Shown: piece after piece, positions 1-7,642 of the stretch
Layout of the letters: each line of letters starts with the position of its first letter
How positions within the stretch are numbered: the first letter of the stretch is position 1
From: a virus
Length of the DNA: 64,000 bases
Strand: one strand, 5' to 3'
IMG/VR virus record: IMGVR_UViG_3300023178_000019
Coordinates: 1-64,000 of that record
Notes under the pieces: model-generated
Told to the model about the DNA's origin: nothing
Database searches by the model: none
What the model saw: only the letters and a program-made list of their open reading frames with translations
Position numbers and translations under genes: made by a program

Positions 1-338
1 TAGTGGAGATATTGTTGTTGCACATTTAATAAATCATTTTCAGTAATTGTTACAGTGAACTGACCTTTGGTAGCAGTTGTGGAGCCATCGTCTTGTACTG
101 TGCAATCTCTTTCAATAATCTTTACATTGTTTTCATCAAACACAACCAACACTGGTGTTGTTGTAATTGTTACAGGCTTTTGATCTGCATTAAGCAATCT
201 AAACTGTAATTGATTGTCTATCCCTCTATAAACTTTTAATTGTCTACTATACACTGGTCTATACTCCACAACGAATCCTATATCGTTTGATACAACATCA
301 ACTTTGTTTTCATATAAATATCTAGGTATAAGTTGCAT
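1..338 (-). CDS. Conserved phage protein, N-terminal part (runs off the left edge)
   Basis: This is the first 112 codons of a minus-strand gene that stays open to base 1. It begins MQLIPRYLYENKVDVVSND and reads through a region rich in beta-strand-like and Thr-rich segments. I recall similar N-termini in marine T4-like phages, where they are annotated as structural or hypothetical, but I cannot name a function. The start is supported by AAGGA about 12 bases upstream of the ATG and by a late-type box (GATAAATA) at 367-374. That box suggests late expression and hence a virion role, which is inference. The C-terminus is outside the window. Confidence 0.75.
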   Translation of the reverse strand, partial: MQLIPRYLYENKVDVVSNDIGFVVEYRPVYSRQLKVYRGIDNQLQFRLLNADQKPVTITTTPVLVVFDENNVKIIERDCTVQDDGSTTATKGQFTVTITENDLLNVQQQYLH

Positions 339-366
339 ACAAAAAGGATCCTTAATTTATTTAAAG

Positions 367-374
367 TATTTATC
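367..374 (-). promoter_or_regulatory. T4-type late promoter box
   Basis: The box reads GATAAATA on the minus strand, 28 bases before the ATG at 338. It resembles the T4 late consensus TATAAATA recognised through gp55/gp33. A Shine-Dalgarno-like AAGGA lies between box and start, so this is a leadered transcript. Confidence 0.6.
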
Positions 375-380
375 GCTAAT

Positions 381-752
381 ATGTTATTAAAAGATATAGA
401 AAAAAACTTTCCTTATATTTCTGTCGTCACATATGGTGGACAAGAATATGTAGGAATCATTTCCAATCAAGATCAGTACATTACATCTATGTATGTGTAC
501 ACTAATCTCCGATCTGAAGATGAGCGTAAAGCTTTTTTAGAACTGGGTGATATATGGTGGTGGGAATCTAACAGGATGATACCAATTAATATATTTTTGA
601 GAAAAGACATAGAACCTTTTAGACATGCACTCATAACAATGAATAGCAAAGATGTCAAGGTTACAATTGGCCCTTGTGTTAATTTAAACAACCTTGCAAT
701 AAAACGTGTAAAACGCAAAAGTGTACAGCTAGTTAAAAAACCTAGATCTTAG
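381..752 (+). CDS. Hypothetical phage protein, 123 aa
   Basis: This is a plus-strand gene divergent from the partial gene on its left and convergent with the PolIII-like gene on its right. I chose the ATG at 381 (MLLKDIEKNFPYISVVTYGG). The longer alternative starts with TTG at 333 and would run into the divergent gene. The N-terminal half is beta-like, followed by a Trp-rich stretch (DIWWWES, about residues 59-65), and the last 20 residues are strongly basic (RVKRKSVQLVKKPRS). The basic tail could bind nucleic acid. I do not recognise the family. No clear ribosome site precedes the start. Confidence 0.6.
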   Translation: MLLKDIEKNFPYISVVTYGGQEYVGIISNQDQYITSMYVYTNLRSEDERKAFLELGDIWWWESNRMIPINIFLRKDIEPFRHALITMNSKDVKVTIGPCVNLNNLAIKRVKRKSVQLVKKPRS

Positions 753-768
753 TAAACCAAACGTTTCT

Positions 769-1332
769 TTAGTAGCCATTGAGTTGCTCACACAATAAGT
801 TCATATGTACAACACATGCTATAGCATATGATACAGCATGTGCTTTTTTAAAATAGTATTCACCGTTTTCAGGTTTGATCCAGACTTCTTTTAGTATCGT
901 CTGCCAGTCCTTGTCCGCTAGGTGTCTTTTTGCCGGACGAATTATCGCCAGTGTCGCTGCCAATTGTTCTACCGATGTAGGCTTCAATTGTTTCAACAGA
1001 CTGCTGTGCCCGCTTAGATGAAAGACTTGATCTACGAATTCTTCGTGCTCCAATAGTTCCCATAGTGGTTCCTTTTGCATGAGACTCATTAAATGTGTCT
1101 CATCTTGGATGTCTTTGTATATAGACACATTTAAAAAATCTAATTTAAAATAACCTCTGTCTTCGGCGTTTTTGTAGTCGATAGTAGATAGGTTATCCAC
1201 AGGGTTGTGAGGAATTTCTGTAACATAGACGCCGGTGTTGTGTTTCTTTTCACTATCAAGTTTAGCAACACGGTGTTGTATCTTTGACAACACAATGTCT
1301 CTGTCTGCAAAATCTATGTCAATATCTGGCAT
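769..1332 (-). CDS. Miniature DNA polymerase III alpha (DnaE/PolC palm)-like protein
   Basis: This 187-aa protein carries recognisable pieces of the bacterial replicase active site. PDIDIDF at residues 2-8 matches the PDFDVDF motif with two catalytic aspartates. HNTGVYV at 31-37 matches the HAGGVVI segment. FKLDFLNV at 62-69 matches the KFDFLGL motif that holds the third aspartate (D65 here). LAIIRP (128-133) and KKAHAVSYA (162-170) match later palm/fingers-proximal segments. True DnaE is over 1,100 aa, so the PHP domain, most of the fingers, the beta-binding and the OB domains are absent. Related small proteins occur, to my recollection, in marine T4-like phages next to clamp-loader genes. 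Whether it polymerises DNA is unknown. It overlaps the upstream gene by one base. Confidence 0.7.
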   Translation of the reverse strand: MPDIDIDFADRDIVLSKIQHRVAKLDSEKKHNTGVYVTEIPHNPVDNLSTIDYKNAEDRGYFKLDFLNVSIYKDIQDETHLMSLMQKEPLWELLEHEEFVDQVFHLSGHSSLLKQLKPTSVEQLAATLAIIRPAKRHLADKDWQTILKEVWIKPENGEYYFKKAHAVSYAIACVVHMNLLCEQLNGY

Positions 1333-2033
1333 TATAGATTACTTTCTTTTGCAACATCTTTAACAAGCTGCACATCACTTGGTTTTCTTTTAAATCGCAT
1401 AGCCCAATGTTCAGGGTTAATAACGTGATAAACAAGATTTAATTGTTCGTCATTAAACTTACTTAACATGTCTTTTCCGCTTTTACAATTAAGTAATAGC
1501 CAAGGCGATATCTTTCCGTCTTTAATATGCCACACTGCTCTATTTAAACTAACATAATTAAAATAATGATTCCATGCAGCAGGCTCATTTTCTTCTGCCC
1601 AATCCATCATTGTTTTTACACTACGTTCAAGTGCAGTAGCAACATCTTCTTTAAGAATAAATTCTAGTGCATACTTTTCGTACAGTTCATCTCGTGCCCA
1701 GTGATCTAACTTGACACCGCTTGTAACCACATAATCGATATATCGCTCAGGATATAAAGGTTTGACATTGCTAAGAAAACTGCCAAACTTAACAAAAGCA
1801 TTATAATAGGGGCTTGCACAAAAATCTTCATATGTTTTTTCTTTCTTAGTTCCTGCACTGAGTTTGTAAAATCGTTGAAAGGCATAAAAGCCGTACCTTA
1901 CTCGCTTTTCATCTTTTTGTAAAGAACGTCTCTTCTTTTCACACATATGAGCTGCAAGAGTCTTTTCTCGCATATAACCATTGCCGCAGTATTCGCATTT
2001 GTATGGTTTATCAGAGCTTGACGTCAACGTCAT
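1332..2033 (-). CDS. CCHC zinc-finger phage protein
   Basis: This is a 233-aa protein starting MTLTSSSDKPYKCEYC. Residues C13, C16, H29 and C31 form one C-x2-C-x12-H-x-C zinc-finger-like motif. A basic patch (KKRR) follows, then a long, probably helical body with no motif I know. The start at 2033 was preferred over a longer one at 2081 because it follows GAAGAA and overlaps the upstream gene by only 23 bases. Similar proteins sit near replication genes in marine T4-like phages. Position between a gp62-like and a PolIII-like gene suggests a role in DNA replication or late-gene control, but this is inference. Confidence 0.65.
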   Translation of the reverse strand: MTLTSSSDKPYKCEYCGNGYMREKTLAAHMCEKKRRSLQKDEKRVRYGFYAFQRFYKLSAGTKKEKTYEDFCASPYYNAFVKFGSFLSNVKPLYPERYIDYVVTSGVKLDHWARDELYEKYALEFILKEDVATALERSVKTMMDWAEENEPAAWNHYFNYVSLNRAVWHIKDGKISPWLLLNCKSGKDMLSKFNDEQLNLVYHVINPEHWAMRFKRKPSDVQLVKDVAKESNL

Positions 2034-2478
2034 GTTCTTCAGCCAATTGTTTGAGTTCTTTTTTTGTAGATAGTCTAGCAAGTAATTCTACCTCGTCTTG
2101 TTTCATATTCGGATATATTTCTTCTAATAATTTTATTGCTTTCGAATTAGATTCGGTTTTCTTTTTAAATCCAATGTATGGATGGAATTCTATTTTTCCA
2201 GTTGCTCCGCTCATGCACAATAGTTGCCACATCAGTTCTTGATGACCGGTTTCTTTGCCTACACCGATTGTATTAAAATGTTTGTTATAGTACTTATTTG
2301 TGTTTTCTATTGCACGTTCTTGTTTTTCTCTGTTGCCAGCAACATTACTAACGTATCTATTAAGTAACCAAAAGCCTACACTCTTTTTTTCTTCGTCAGT
2401 AAATTCTTTCCAGGCTCCTTTGTAGTTCATATCTATACAGCCAAGTATTTGTTTTAGATTAAGTTTTTCTTGTGCCAC
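2011..2478 (-). CDS. 62: Putative sliding-clamp loader small subunit (gp62-like)
   Basis: This is a 155-aa helical protein. A central FWLLNRYVSNV segment (about residues 36-46), a WQLLCMSG segment (about 83-90) and a C-terminal run ending in KKELKQLAEEH resemble the Phage_clamp_A family and the C-terminus of T4 gp62 (188 aa). gp62 joins the gp44 ATPase to load the gp45 clamp. Genes 44 and 45 are not in this window, so context is only partial support: it precedes the zinc-finger and PolIII-like genes. It overlaps kdsB upstream by 25 bases. The assignment rests on weak similarity. Confidence 0.45.
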   Translation of the reverse strand: MAQEKLNLKQILGCIDMNYKGAWKEFTDEEKKSVGFWLLNRYVSNVAGNREKQERAIENTNKYYNKHFNTIGVGKETGHQELMWQLLCMSGATGKIEFHPYIGFKKKTESNSKAIKLLEEIYPNMKQDEVELLARLSTKKELKQLAEEHDVDVKL

Positions 2479-3143
2479 TCTTCTGCATCCTCAGGTGTGT
2501 TTATCTCTGTACCATTAAATTGTACACTCAAACAGCCTATTTGCCAACCGTTTTTTAACCAACGCAATTGTTCTAATTGCTCAATTCTTTCCTCTTTAGG
2601 TATAGGCATATCTTGATAACATTGTAAAGCGTTTTTACTATATCCATAAACGCCTAAATGCCATTCGCCATACCCTGTCATACCTCTACCAAACCATAAT
2701 GCATTGTCTCCTGCACGTATCATTTTTACACTGCTAGGATCATCTTGCTTTGCTTCAGGCATATTAGTAAACACTGTGCTTACATTATAATGTTGTAAAC
2801 TAAAAATACATTTGTCTATCATTTCCTTTGTTACGTCTGGCATGTCACCTTGTACATTTATAAAATTATCGTACTCATCAAACTTACGACTAGCAATTGC
2901 TCCGGCACATCTTTCGGTACCGTTTTCATAATCATGTGAATCTATATAAATGCCTACACCAGATGCTTGTGCTGCCTGTGCAATAGTTTTGTTATCTGTT
3001 AGCACATAGGTATCATACCCTGTTGCTTTACAAGCTTCTGCTACTCGTTGTATCATAGGTTTATCCCCTAACATAGTCAGAGGCTTTCCTGGGTATCTTG
3101 TGCTGCCGTATCTAGCGGGAATAAGAATGGCTGATGATGTCAC
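2454..3143 (-). CDS. kdsB: CMP-Kdo synthetase (3-deoxy-manno-octulosonate cytidylyltransferase)
   Basis: KdsB transfers CMP from CTP to Kdo, the activated sugar of the LPS inner core. This 229-aa protein shows the family's N-terminal nucleotide loop (PARYGSTRYPGKPL, residues 9-22), then YENGTERCAGA and FINVQGDMPDV, the counterpart of the VNVQGDEP metal-binding motif. The aspartate after VQG is kept, while the usual GDEP reads GDMP. Length is slightly below the usual 245-250 aa. The start codon is GTG, fixed by a strong GAGGAGG six bases upstream. It overlaps kdsA by 32 bases, so the two Kdo genes are co-transcribed and probably translationally coupled. Confidence 0.88.
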   Translation of the reverse strand: MTSSAILIPARYGSTRYPGKPLTMLGDKPMIQRVAEACKATGYDTYVLTDNKTIAQAAQASGVGIYIDSHDYENGTERCAGAIASRKFDEYDNFINVQGDMPDVTKEMIDKCIFSLQHYNVSTVFTNMPEAKQDDPSSVKMIRAGDNALWFGRGMTGYGEWHLGVYGYSKNALQCYQDMPIPKEERIEQLEQLRWLKNGWQIGCLSVQFNGTEINTPEDAEEWHKKNLI

Positions 3144-3873
3144 GTACTACCTCCTCAAAGTTTTTTAACTTCAACATATTAGGCCCATCGCTTGGTGCAT
3201 TGTCTGGATCAGCATGTACTTCTAAAAAGAAGCTGTCGATGCCCAAAGCAGAAGCAGCACGAGTAAGACCTGGAACGAAATCGCGATTGCCTCCACTTGA
3301 AGTGCCGTTTCCACCCGGCTTCTGTACCGAGTGGGTAGCATCCAATACAATGGGAACGTTATAATTAGTGAGCATATAGTCAAGCCCAGTAAAATCAACA
3401 ACCAGGGTATTATAACCAAAACTTGTACCTCTCTCTGTTATCCATACTTCTTTAGCACCTTCTGTTTTACTTAGTATTCCTTTGACATCCCACGGTGCTA
3501 GGAACTGCCCTTTTTTAATATTTACAATACAGTTTGTTTTACAAGCGGCTTGTATTAAATCTGTTTGACGACATAAGAATGCAGGTATTTGTAAAACATC
3601 TACAATGTCTTTTAGATACTGTATTTGATCTACTTCATGTACATCTGTTAGTGCTTTTACATTTAGTTCGTCTTTTAGCGCAAGTATGTCATGCACAAAT
3701 GGGTGTAAGCCTACCCCACGTTTGCCTGTTACGCTTGTACGATTTGCTTTGTCAAAACTTGCTTTAAAGTAGTAATCAATTCCATACTTGTCGCACACAC
3801 GTTTACACTCACGTGCAATCTCTGCACTCTGTGCTAGTGTTTCGTGTTGGCAGGGTCCTGCAATAATTCTCAT
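3112..3873 (-). CDS. kdsA: Kdo-8-phosphate synthase
   Basis: KdsA condenses phosphoenolpyruvate and arabinose-5-phosphate to Kdo-8-phosphate in the cytosol. The 253-aa protein has AGPCQHE at residues 5-11, FDKANRTS, LTDVHE, FLCRQTDL, ITERGTSFGYN, DATHSVQKPGG and the C-terminal EVHADP, all family signatures. Cys8 in AGPC is the residue typical of the metal-dependent class II enzymes, rather than the Asn of the metal-independent class, so a metalloenzyme is likely. The ATG at 3873 overlaps the upstream stop as ATGA and follows GGAG by eight bases. No phosphatase KdsC or isomerase KdsD is seen, so host enzymes would complete the pathway. Confidence 0.9.
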   Translation of the reverse strand: MRIIAGPCQHETLAQSAEIARECKRVCDKYGIDYYFKASFDKANRTSVTGKRGVGLHPFVHDILALKDELNVKALTDVHEVDQIQYLKDIVDVLQIPAFLCRQTDLIQAACKTNCIVNIKKGQFLAPWDVKGILSKTEGAKEVWITERGTSFGYNTLVVDFTGLDYMLTNYNVPIVLDATHSVQKPGGNGTSSGGNRDFVPGLTRAASALGIDSFFLEVHADPDNAPSDGPNMLKLKNFEEVVRDIISHSYSR

Positions 3874-4583
3874 ATTATTCTCCAATTTTTAGGATTTGAC
3901 AAAGCTCGATTGTAACTGTTTATATTTTCTTTTTTAGTATACAACATGTCGCCCGCTACACAAAAGCGGCTTTGTTGCAATGATTCTTTATTTGTAAATG
4001 TTTTTCCTTCTTCATATTTGTCGCCTTGTCGTTCTTCAATACAATGTTTTAACTTAGACGGAAATATAAAAAGAGAACCTTCTGTTATAGGAAATGAAAT
4101 AATATTACTGTTTATAGACGTCCATTCAGTAATATAGTTACTAAAAAAATGTGCATAAGGTTCGTTAGCATGAGCTTCATTAAAATTATAAATCATAATA
4201 TCTCTATCTTTTCCGTTAGCAATAAAAGGATAATAGGTAAAAGAAATATGATTTTCGGAATGGTCGTGAACATCAATACCACTCTGATTAGTAACATTAA
4301 AAAAGCACTTAGTTAGATGTACATCAAGGGTGTCTGCATTTATATTAAGACATTTAAAATATTCATTGATACTAATTTTTAATTTGTTCATTAATAGATC
4401 ATTAAATATTGTTTCATTTTGTATATTTTCAAATCCAATAAAGTCTTGAGACCTACCTTCATTGTTAGAATTTTTTAAGTATAAATCAAACCAACAGTCT
4501 TTTTCCTTATCTGTAACAGTGTGTAATGTTTCAGATACTACAGTAGGAAATATTAAATGATTATTTACAATCAATTGTTTCAT
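3870..4583 (-). CDS. 2OG-Fe(II) oxygenase-like protein
   Basis: This 237-aa protein fits the phage 2-oxoglutarate/iron oxygenase family (PF13759-like). A histidine pair in GIDVHDHSENH (H106, H108) is followed by a barrel strand (ISFTYYPF), a distal histidine in LKHCIE (H180) and an arginine in QSRFCVA (R206) suited to 2-oxoglutarate binding. The substrate is unknown; relatives hydroxylate proteins, sugars or small molecules. The gene is coupled to kdsA downstream by an ATGA overlap and to the small gene upstream by four bases, placing it in the Kdo operon. A sugar or LPS-related substrate is possible but not shown. Confidence 0.65.
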   Translation of the reverse strand: MKQLIVNNHLIFPTVVSETLHTVTDKEKDCWFDLYLKNSNNEGRSQDFIGFENIQNETIFNDLLMNKLKISINEYFKCLNINADTLDVHLTKCFFNVTNQSGIDVHDHSENHISFTYYPFIANGKDRDIMIYNFNEAHANEPYAHFFSNYITEWTSINSNIISFPITEGSLFIFPSKLKHCIEERQGDKYEEGKTFTNKESLQQSRFCVAGDMLYTKKENINSYNRALSNPKNWRII

Positions 4584-4849
4584 TTACTTTCTTTCGCAAT
4601 ATAATACATCGTAACTAGTTTATCCAGTTGATTTTTTAGTGTAGGATTTGTTGCAGCAACTTCGCACAAATTTATCCATTCACCATAGTCTATTAGCTTA
4701 CCTTGAGCTTTAGCAACGGCAGCCGGATCCCCGCCTACTATCCAGCGAGGTATCTCGGGCTTGTCGCGATAATGAGCGTATACAACACCGTTGCTACGCT
4801 CATATATCAGTGCTTCACCGGGGATTAAATTACCCTTTGGCAGTGTCAT
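4580..4849 (-). CDS. Conserved small phage protein, 89 aa
   Basis: The protein starts MTLPKGNLIPGEALIYERSN and contains PRWIVGGDPAAV at about residues 34-45. I recall close relatives as conserved hypothetical proteins of marine T4-like phages. Function is unknown; the N-terminal half looks beta-rich and the C-terminal half helical, with no membrane segment. It overlaps the transporter gene upstream by 20 bases and the oxygenase gene downstream by four, so it belongs to the same operon. Confidence 0.7.
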   Translation of the reverse strand: MTLPKGNLIPGEALIYERSNGVVYAHYRDKPEIPRWIVGGDPAAVAKAQGKLIDYGEWINLCEVAATNPTLKNQLDKLVTMYYIAKESK

Positions 4850-5486
4850 TTAACTTACCTTTTAGGTAGTTAAGTAATATACCGTATGCCGGTAGGAACA
4901 CAATTAAGCCAACTACAATCTTAGTCAGTGTGTTGTTCTGTGCAACAATGTGCCAGTTCTCACCAATCCAAGTTAAGTTGCCTTCTGCGTCTGTTGAACC
5001 TGCAAATGCCACATAAAAGAATGAATATGTGTCAATGATGTTGGCTGCAATAGTTGAAATTGCTGGCGCTGCCCACCATGCATTTGAACGTTCACGGATT
5101 GCTTGGAAAACATATACATCAAGCATTGTACCAATAGCATATGCAGTACCACTTGCAAATCCTACTCTGTATGCATGTTCATCACCTAGTGCTAATAATA
5201 CTAGCACTGAAGCAATAATAGCAGGAATAATAGCCATTGCTACTACTGCACGACCTGCTTCTTTACCAACCATACGTACTGTTAGGTCAGTTGCTACAAC
5301 AACGATTGGAAACGTAAACGCTGCCGCCGCTAAAGGGAATGATCCAAACAAGGGCAAATCCGCACCTGGAAATAAATCAAACCTAATTGTAACCAAATAA
5401 TTACTTACTGCAATTACTAGTGTGTGTAAGATTACAAGATTTCTAACTAGAGTCTTGTCTACACCGTCTAATAGTTTTGTAAACAT
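4830..5486 (-). CDS. yhhQ: VUT/YhhQ-family queuosine-precursor transporter
   Basis: This 218-aa integral membrane protein has about six hydrophobic segments and the family pattern of the QPTR/YhhQ (Vut_1) transporters. Visible landmarks are SNYLVTIRFDLF near the N-terminus, FTFPIVVVATDLTVRMVGKE (about residues 58-77), GTAYAIGTMLDVYVFQAIRE in the middle and NIIDTYSFFYVAFAG. Family members import preQ0/preQ1 across the inner membrane for queuosine tRNA modification; some phages carry them to feed 7-deazaguanine DNA modification. No other queuosine gene is visible here. The start has AAAGGAAAG upstream. It overlaps the next gene by 20 bases. The family call is firm; the exact substrate is inferred. 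Confidence 0.85.
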   Translation of the reverse strand: MFTKLLDGVDKTLVRNLVILHTLVIAVSNYLVTIRFDLFPGADLPLFGSFPLAAAAFTFPIVVVATDLTVRMVGKEAGRAVVAMAIIPAIIASVLVLLALGDEHAYRVGFASGTAYAIGTMLDVYVFQAIRERSNAWWAAPAISTIAANIIDTYSFFYVAFAGSTDAEGNLTWIGENWHIVAQNNTLTKIVVGLIVFLPAYGILLNYLKGKLNDTAKG

Positions 5487-5487
5487 T

Positions 5488-5859
5488 TTACTTCTTTCCT
5501 TTTGTTACTTCGGTGCCAACTGTTCGACGAACAATATCGTCATGATTAAATTCAGCCCAGTATAGTTCAAAAGCGACACCATCTTCTAAACCTTCAAACT
5601 GGTGAATTTTTCCGGGTTTTACTTGTGTAAAGTCACCCGCTTCAAGAATGGTTTCATCAACCAAACCTTCTTGATCTGCATCTTGCCAAACACGAACAAG
5701 CATCTTGCCCGATTCAACAAAGAATCCGTTCCACTTAAATCTGTGTTCGTGTTCTGAACACTTATAACCTGCATTAAACTCAATACGGTGAAATTCTAGT
5801 ACACCGTTTGCGTGTATAAGTTCTGTATTACCCCAGATCTTTCCTGCTTTAATTCCCAT
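5488..5859 (-). CDS. Single-domain cupin protein
   Basis: This 123-aa small beta-barrel protein has cupin motif 1 (GYKCSEHEHRFKWNGFFVES), with the HEH metal pair, and cupin motif 2 (LEAGDFTQVKPGKIHQFEG), with a conserved GKIHQF histidine. Sugar-nucleotide epimerase and isomerase cupins look like this, but the substrate cannot be read. I chose the ATG at 5859 (MGIKAGKIWG) because TTGGAGA lies eight bases upstream; a longer start at 5895 has none. The gene overlaps the upstream oxygenase gene by 11 bases and lies one base before the transporter gene. Confidence 0.75.
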   Translation of the reverse strand: MGIKAGKIWGNTELIHANGVLEFHRIEFNAGYKCSEHEHRFKWNGFFVESGKMLVRVWQDADQEGLVDETILEAGDFTQVKPGKIHQFEGLEDGVAFELYWAEFNHDDIVRRTVGTEVTKGKK

Positions 5860-6439
5860 TGTTTTCTCCAAAATAATTAAACCATCCTGTAACAATATAC
5901 TTGGTTTCTGTAGAGGAAGGAACTCCTCTATGTGTAAAGGTCCAGTCAGCTGGCCATATTAATGTCAAACCTTTTTCAGGTTTAACTTTTATTTTTTGAT
6001 GAAAGAATTCAGTTTCTCCTCCATCAGTTATATCATTTAAGTACGTCATGAATACCATATGTCTTGTACTAATTTGATATTCAACTCCGCTGCGTTCTGT
6101 ATGCCACTTGTGATATCCTTGAGACGGTTTATATTCTTGTATATTAATGTTATCATTAATTCCCCAAGGACTATAAAAATTTACAAAAGGATAAAGGTTA
6201 ATATATTCTGAAGCAACATCCATTAGTTGAGTTACATATAAATTTGCTAACTGTGCATCTTGCAGATAGCAATCAGTACTATCCTTTACCGTAGCATCTA
6301 CACCATTAGACGAACGTCCTAAAAATTTATTGTTGTTATTTTTAAAATAGTCTATAATTTGATCACATGTATCTAAGTTGTCTAAATACCAACCTCGTAT
6401 AAAATCATTATTATTATGTGTTTGACTATGTACTTGCAT
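5849..6439 (-). CDS. Prolyl-4-hydroxylase-like 2OG-Fe(II) oxygenase
   Basis: The protein has 196 aa. The double-stranded beta-helix motifs are clear: YHKWHTERS gives H113-T-E115, then MTYLNDITDGGETEF (about residues 131-145), H170 in TFTHRG and K180 before a YIVTGWF strand. The order H-x-E...H...K matches the prolyl-hydroxylase type, with Glu in place of the more common Asp as iron ligand. Phage members of this group are common and of unknown target. It starts directly at the end of the upstream conserved gene (one-base overlap). Regulation is through the shared minus-strand operon. Confidence 0.75.
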   Translation of the reverse strand: MQVHSQTHNNNDFIRGWYLDNLDTCDQIIDYFKNNNNKFLGRSSNGVDATVKDSTDCYLQDAQLANLYVTQLMDVASEYINLYPFVNFYSPWGINDNINIQEYKPSQGYHKWHTERSGVEYQISTRHMVFMTYLNDITDGGETEFFHQKIKVKPEKGLTLIWPADWTFTHRGVPSSTETKYIVTGWFNYFGENNGN

Positions 6440-6945
6440 TATAATAATTGTGCGTATTCTATTACTTCACATTGTCTGCTTATATCTTTTACAAAATATG
6501 CACACAAGGATTCATCTCCGTCACTAATTGGTACACTTAATAGTTGTCCATTACGCATTTTTGGGAAGTACCACTTAACGTCATTATAAAAGTTTGTGAT
6601 TTTTATAGATCCAAAATCTATTTTATAACTAGTTAATGGGTTAAAAAGGAATGCTTCAAAACCTCGATCGTTTATACTAGTTAGCGGAAGAATTTCTAAA
6701 TCGTTTCCAGTCTGACTGTCGCCGACCGCCATACACCAATCTATAGGCATCATAATTTCTTTACCATTTATTTCCATAACAATAGCAGGTGCGCTAAATG
6801 ACTCGACAAAAATTAAAGGCATAAAAAAGAAATCAGGATTTTTAGGATCTGAATTATCTAGAACACTAAAATGTATTTCGTCTTCTAATTTATCTGGTAA
6901 ACTATTTAATTTAAAAGTTTTGTTGTCAAGTGTCAATATTTGCAT
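6439..6945 (-). CDS. Conserved phage protein, 168 aa
   Basis: The protein starts MQILTLDNKTFKLNSLPDK. Distinctive stretches are MPLIFVESFSAPAIVMEING, MPIDWCMAVGDSQTGNDLEI, FYNDVKWYFPKMRNGQLLSV and YFVKDISRQCEVIEYAQLL. I recall this as a conserved hypothetical of marine T4-like phages, without known function. It lacks signal peptide or membrane spans and looks like a compact alpha/beta protein. It overlaps the upstream gene by 20 bases and has a GAAGAAAA ribosome-site-like stretch. Confidence 0.7.
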   Translation of the reverse strand: MQILTLDNKTFKLNSLPDKLEDEIHFSVLDNSDPKNPDFFFMPLIFVESFSAPAIVMEINGKEIMMPIDWCMAVGDSQTGNDLEILPLTSINDRGFEAFLFNPLTSYKIDFGSIKITNFYNDVKWYFPKMRNGQLLSVPISDGDESLCAYFVKDISRQCEVIEYAQLL

Positions 6946-7642
6946 TTTTCTTCCTTAGGTAAGATCTAAATCTTTGATAAGCTAGACCAGGTTTAAATTC
7001 CCATATTTTAGTTAATATCCTTTCAGCATCGTCATGGCTAATAAATTCGCAACTTAACTCGTATTCTTCTTCAGTCCCAGGAAGTAGCATAGCTAAAGGT
7101 TCTCCTGCTCTAATATTATAAGTTACTGGATTTTCTTTTATCGGAAATAAGGCAAATAAATTTGATCTATTATAATATTTAAATTCAAAGGTTCCGGGAA
7201 TAATTACATAATCACAAGGAGAAGTTTGATCCCAAGTAGGTTGAATTGAATGCCATTTTATATCTTTATTACATTCCATTAACCAAGGTGATACAAATTT
7301 AACTGCAACGTGATTAGGCCATACTCCTGGCGCTTGTGTGTCTAACTGATGTGTAAATACAACTACTCCCCATTTTTCATTTTGAACTTCAACAGAAGTT
7401 TCACCGTTTGGAAATATTGTAATAGACATATCTTGCCAAGCAGGAATAGTTATTGAATCTGCATATAAATCTAATAATCCTGTACATACTTTTGCATTTA
7501 AAGGCTTATCTGATTTTAAATCATTTTTACCTAACTTTTTAAACCATGACGGCATTTGAGATTTAACAACTGGAAATAAGTCAATAAGACCGGTAGACGG
7601 AGCATAAGCTGTAAGTTTAAGTTTTTCTTTTTTCCTAAACAT
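6926..7642 (-). CDS. Conserved phage protein of unknown function, 238 aa
   Basis: I set the start at ATG 7642 (MFRKKEKLKLTAYAP), whose ATG overlaps the last codons of uvsW by eight bases and which follows an AAGGTGG. A longer reading from 7723 would lie deep inside uvsW. The body is beta-rich (FPNGETSVEVQNEKWGVVVF; NHVAVKFVSPWLMECN; VIIPGTFEFKYYNRSN), somewhat like a cupin or jelly-roll fold. It is followed by a short helical, basic C-terminus. I do not recognise the family. Coupling to uvsW suggests co-expression with recombination functions only. Confidence 0.6.
   Translation of the reverse strand: MFRKKEKLKLTAYAPSTGLIDLFPVVKSQMPSWFKKLGKNDLKSDKPLNAKVCTGLLDLYADSITIPAWQDMSITIFPNGETSVEVQNEKWGVVVFTHQLDTQAPGVWPNHVAVKFVSPWLMECNKDIKWHSIQPTWDQTSPCDYVIIPGTFEFKYYNRSNLFALFPIKENPVTYNIRAGEPLAMLLPGTEEEYELSCEFISHDDAERILTKIWEFKPGLAYQRFRSYLRKKNANIDT

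Noticed and set aside
333-380. N-terminal extension of the 123-aa plus-strand protein from TTG at 333
   Set aside because: It would overlap the start of the divergent gene and its ribosome site; the ATG at 381 is simpler.
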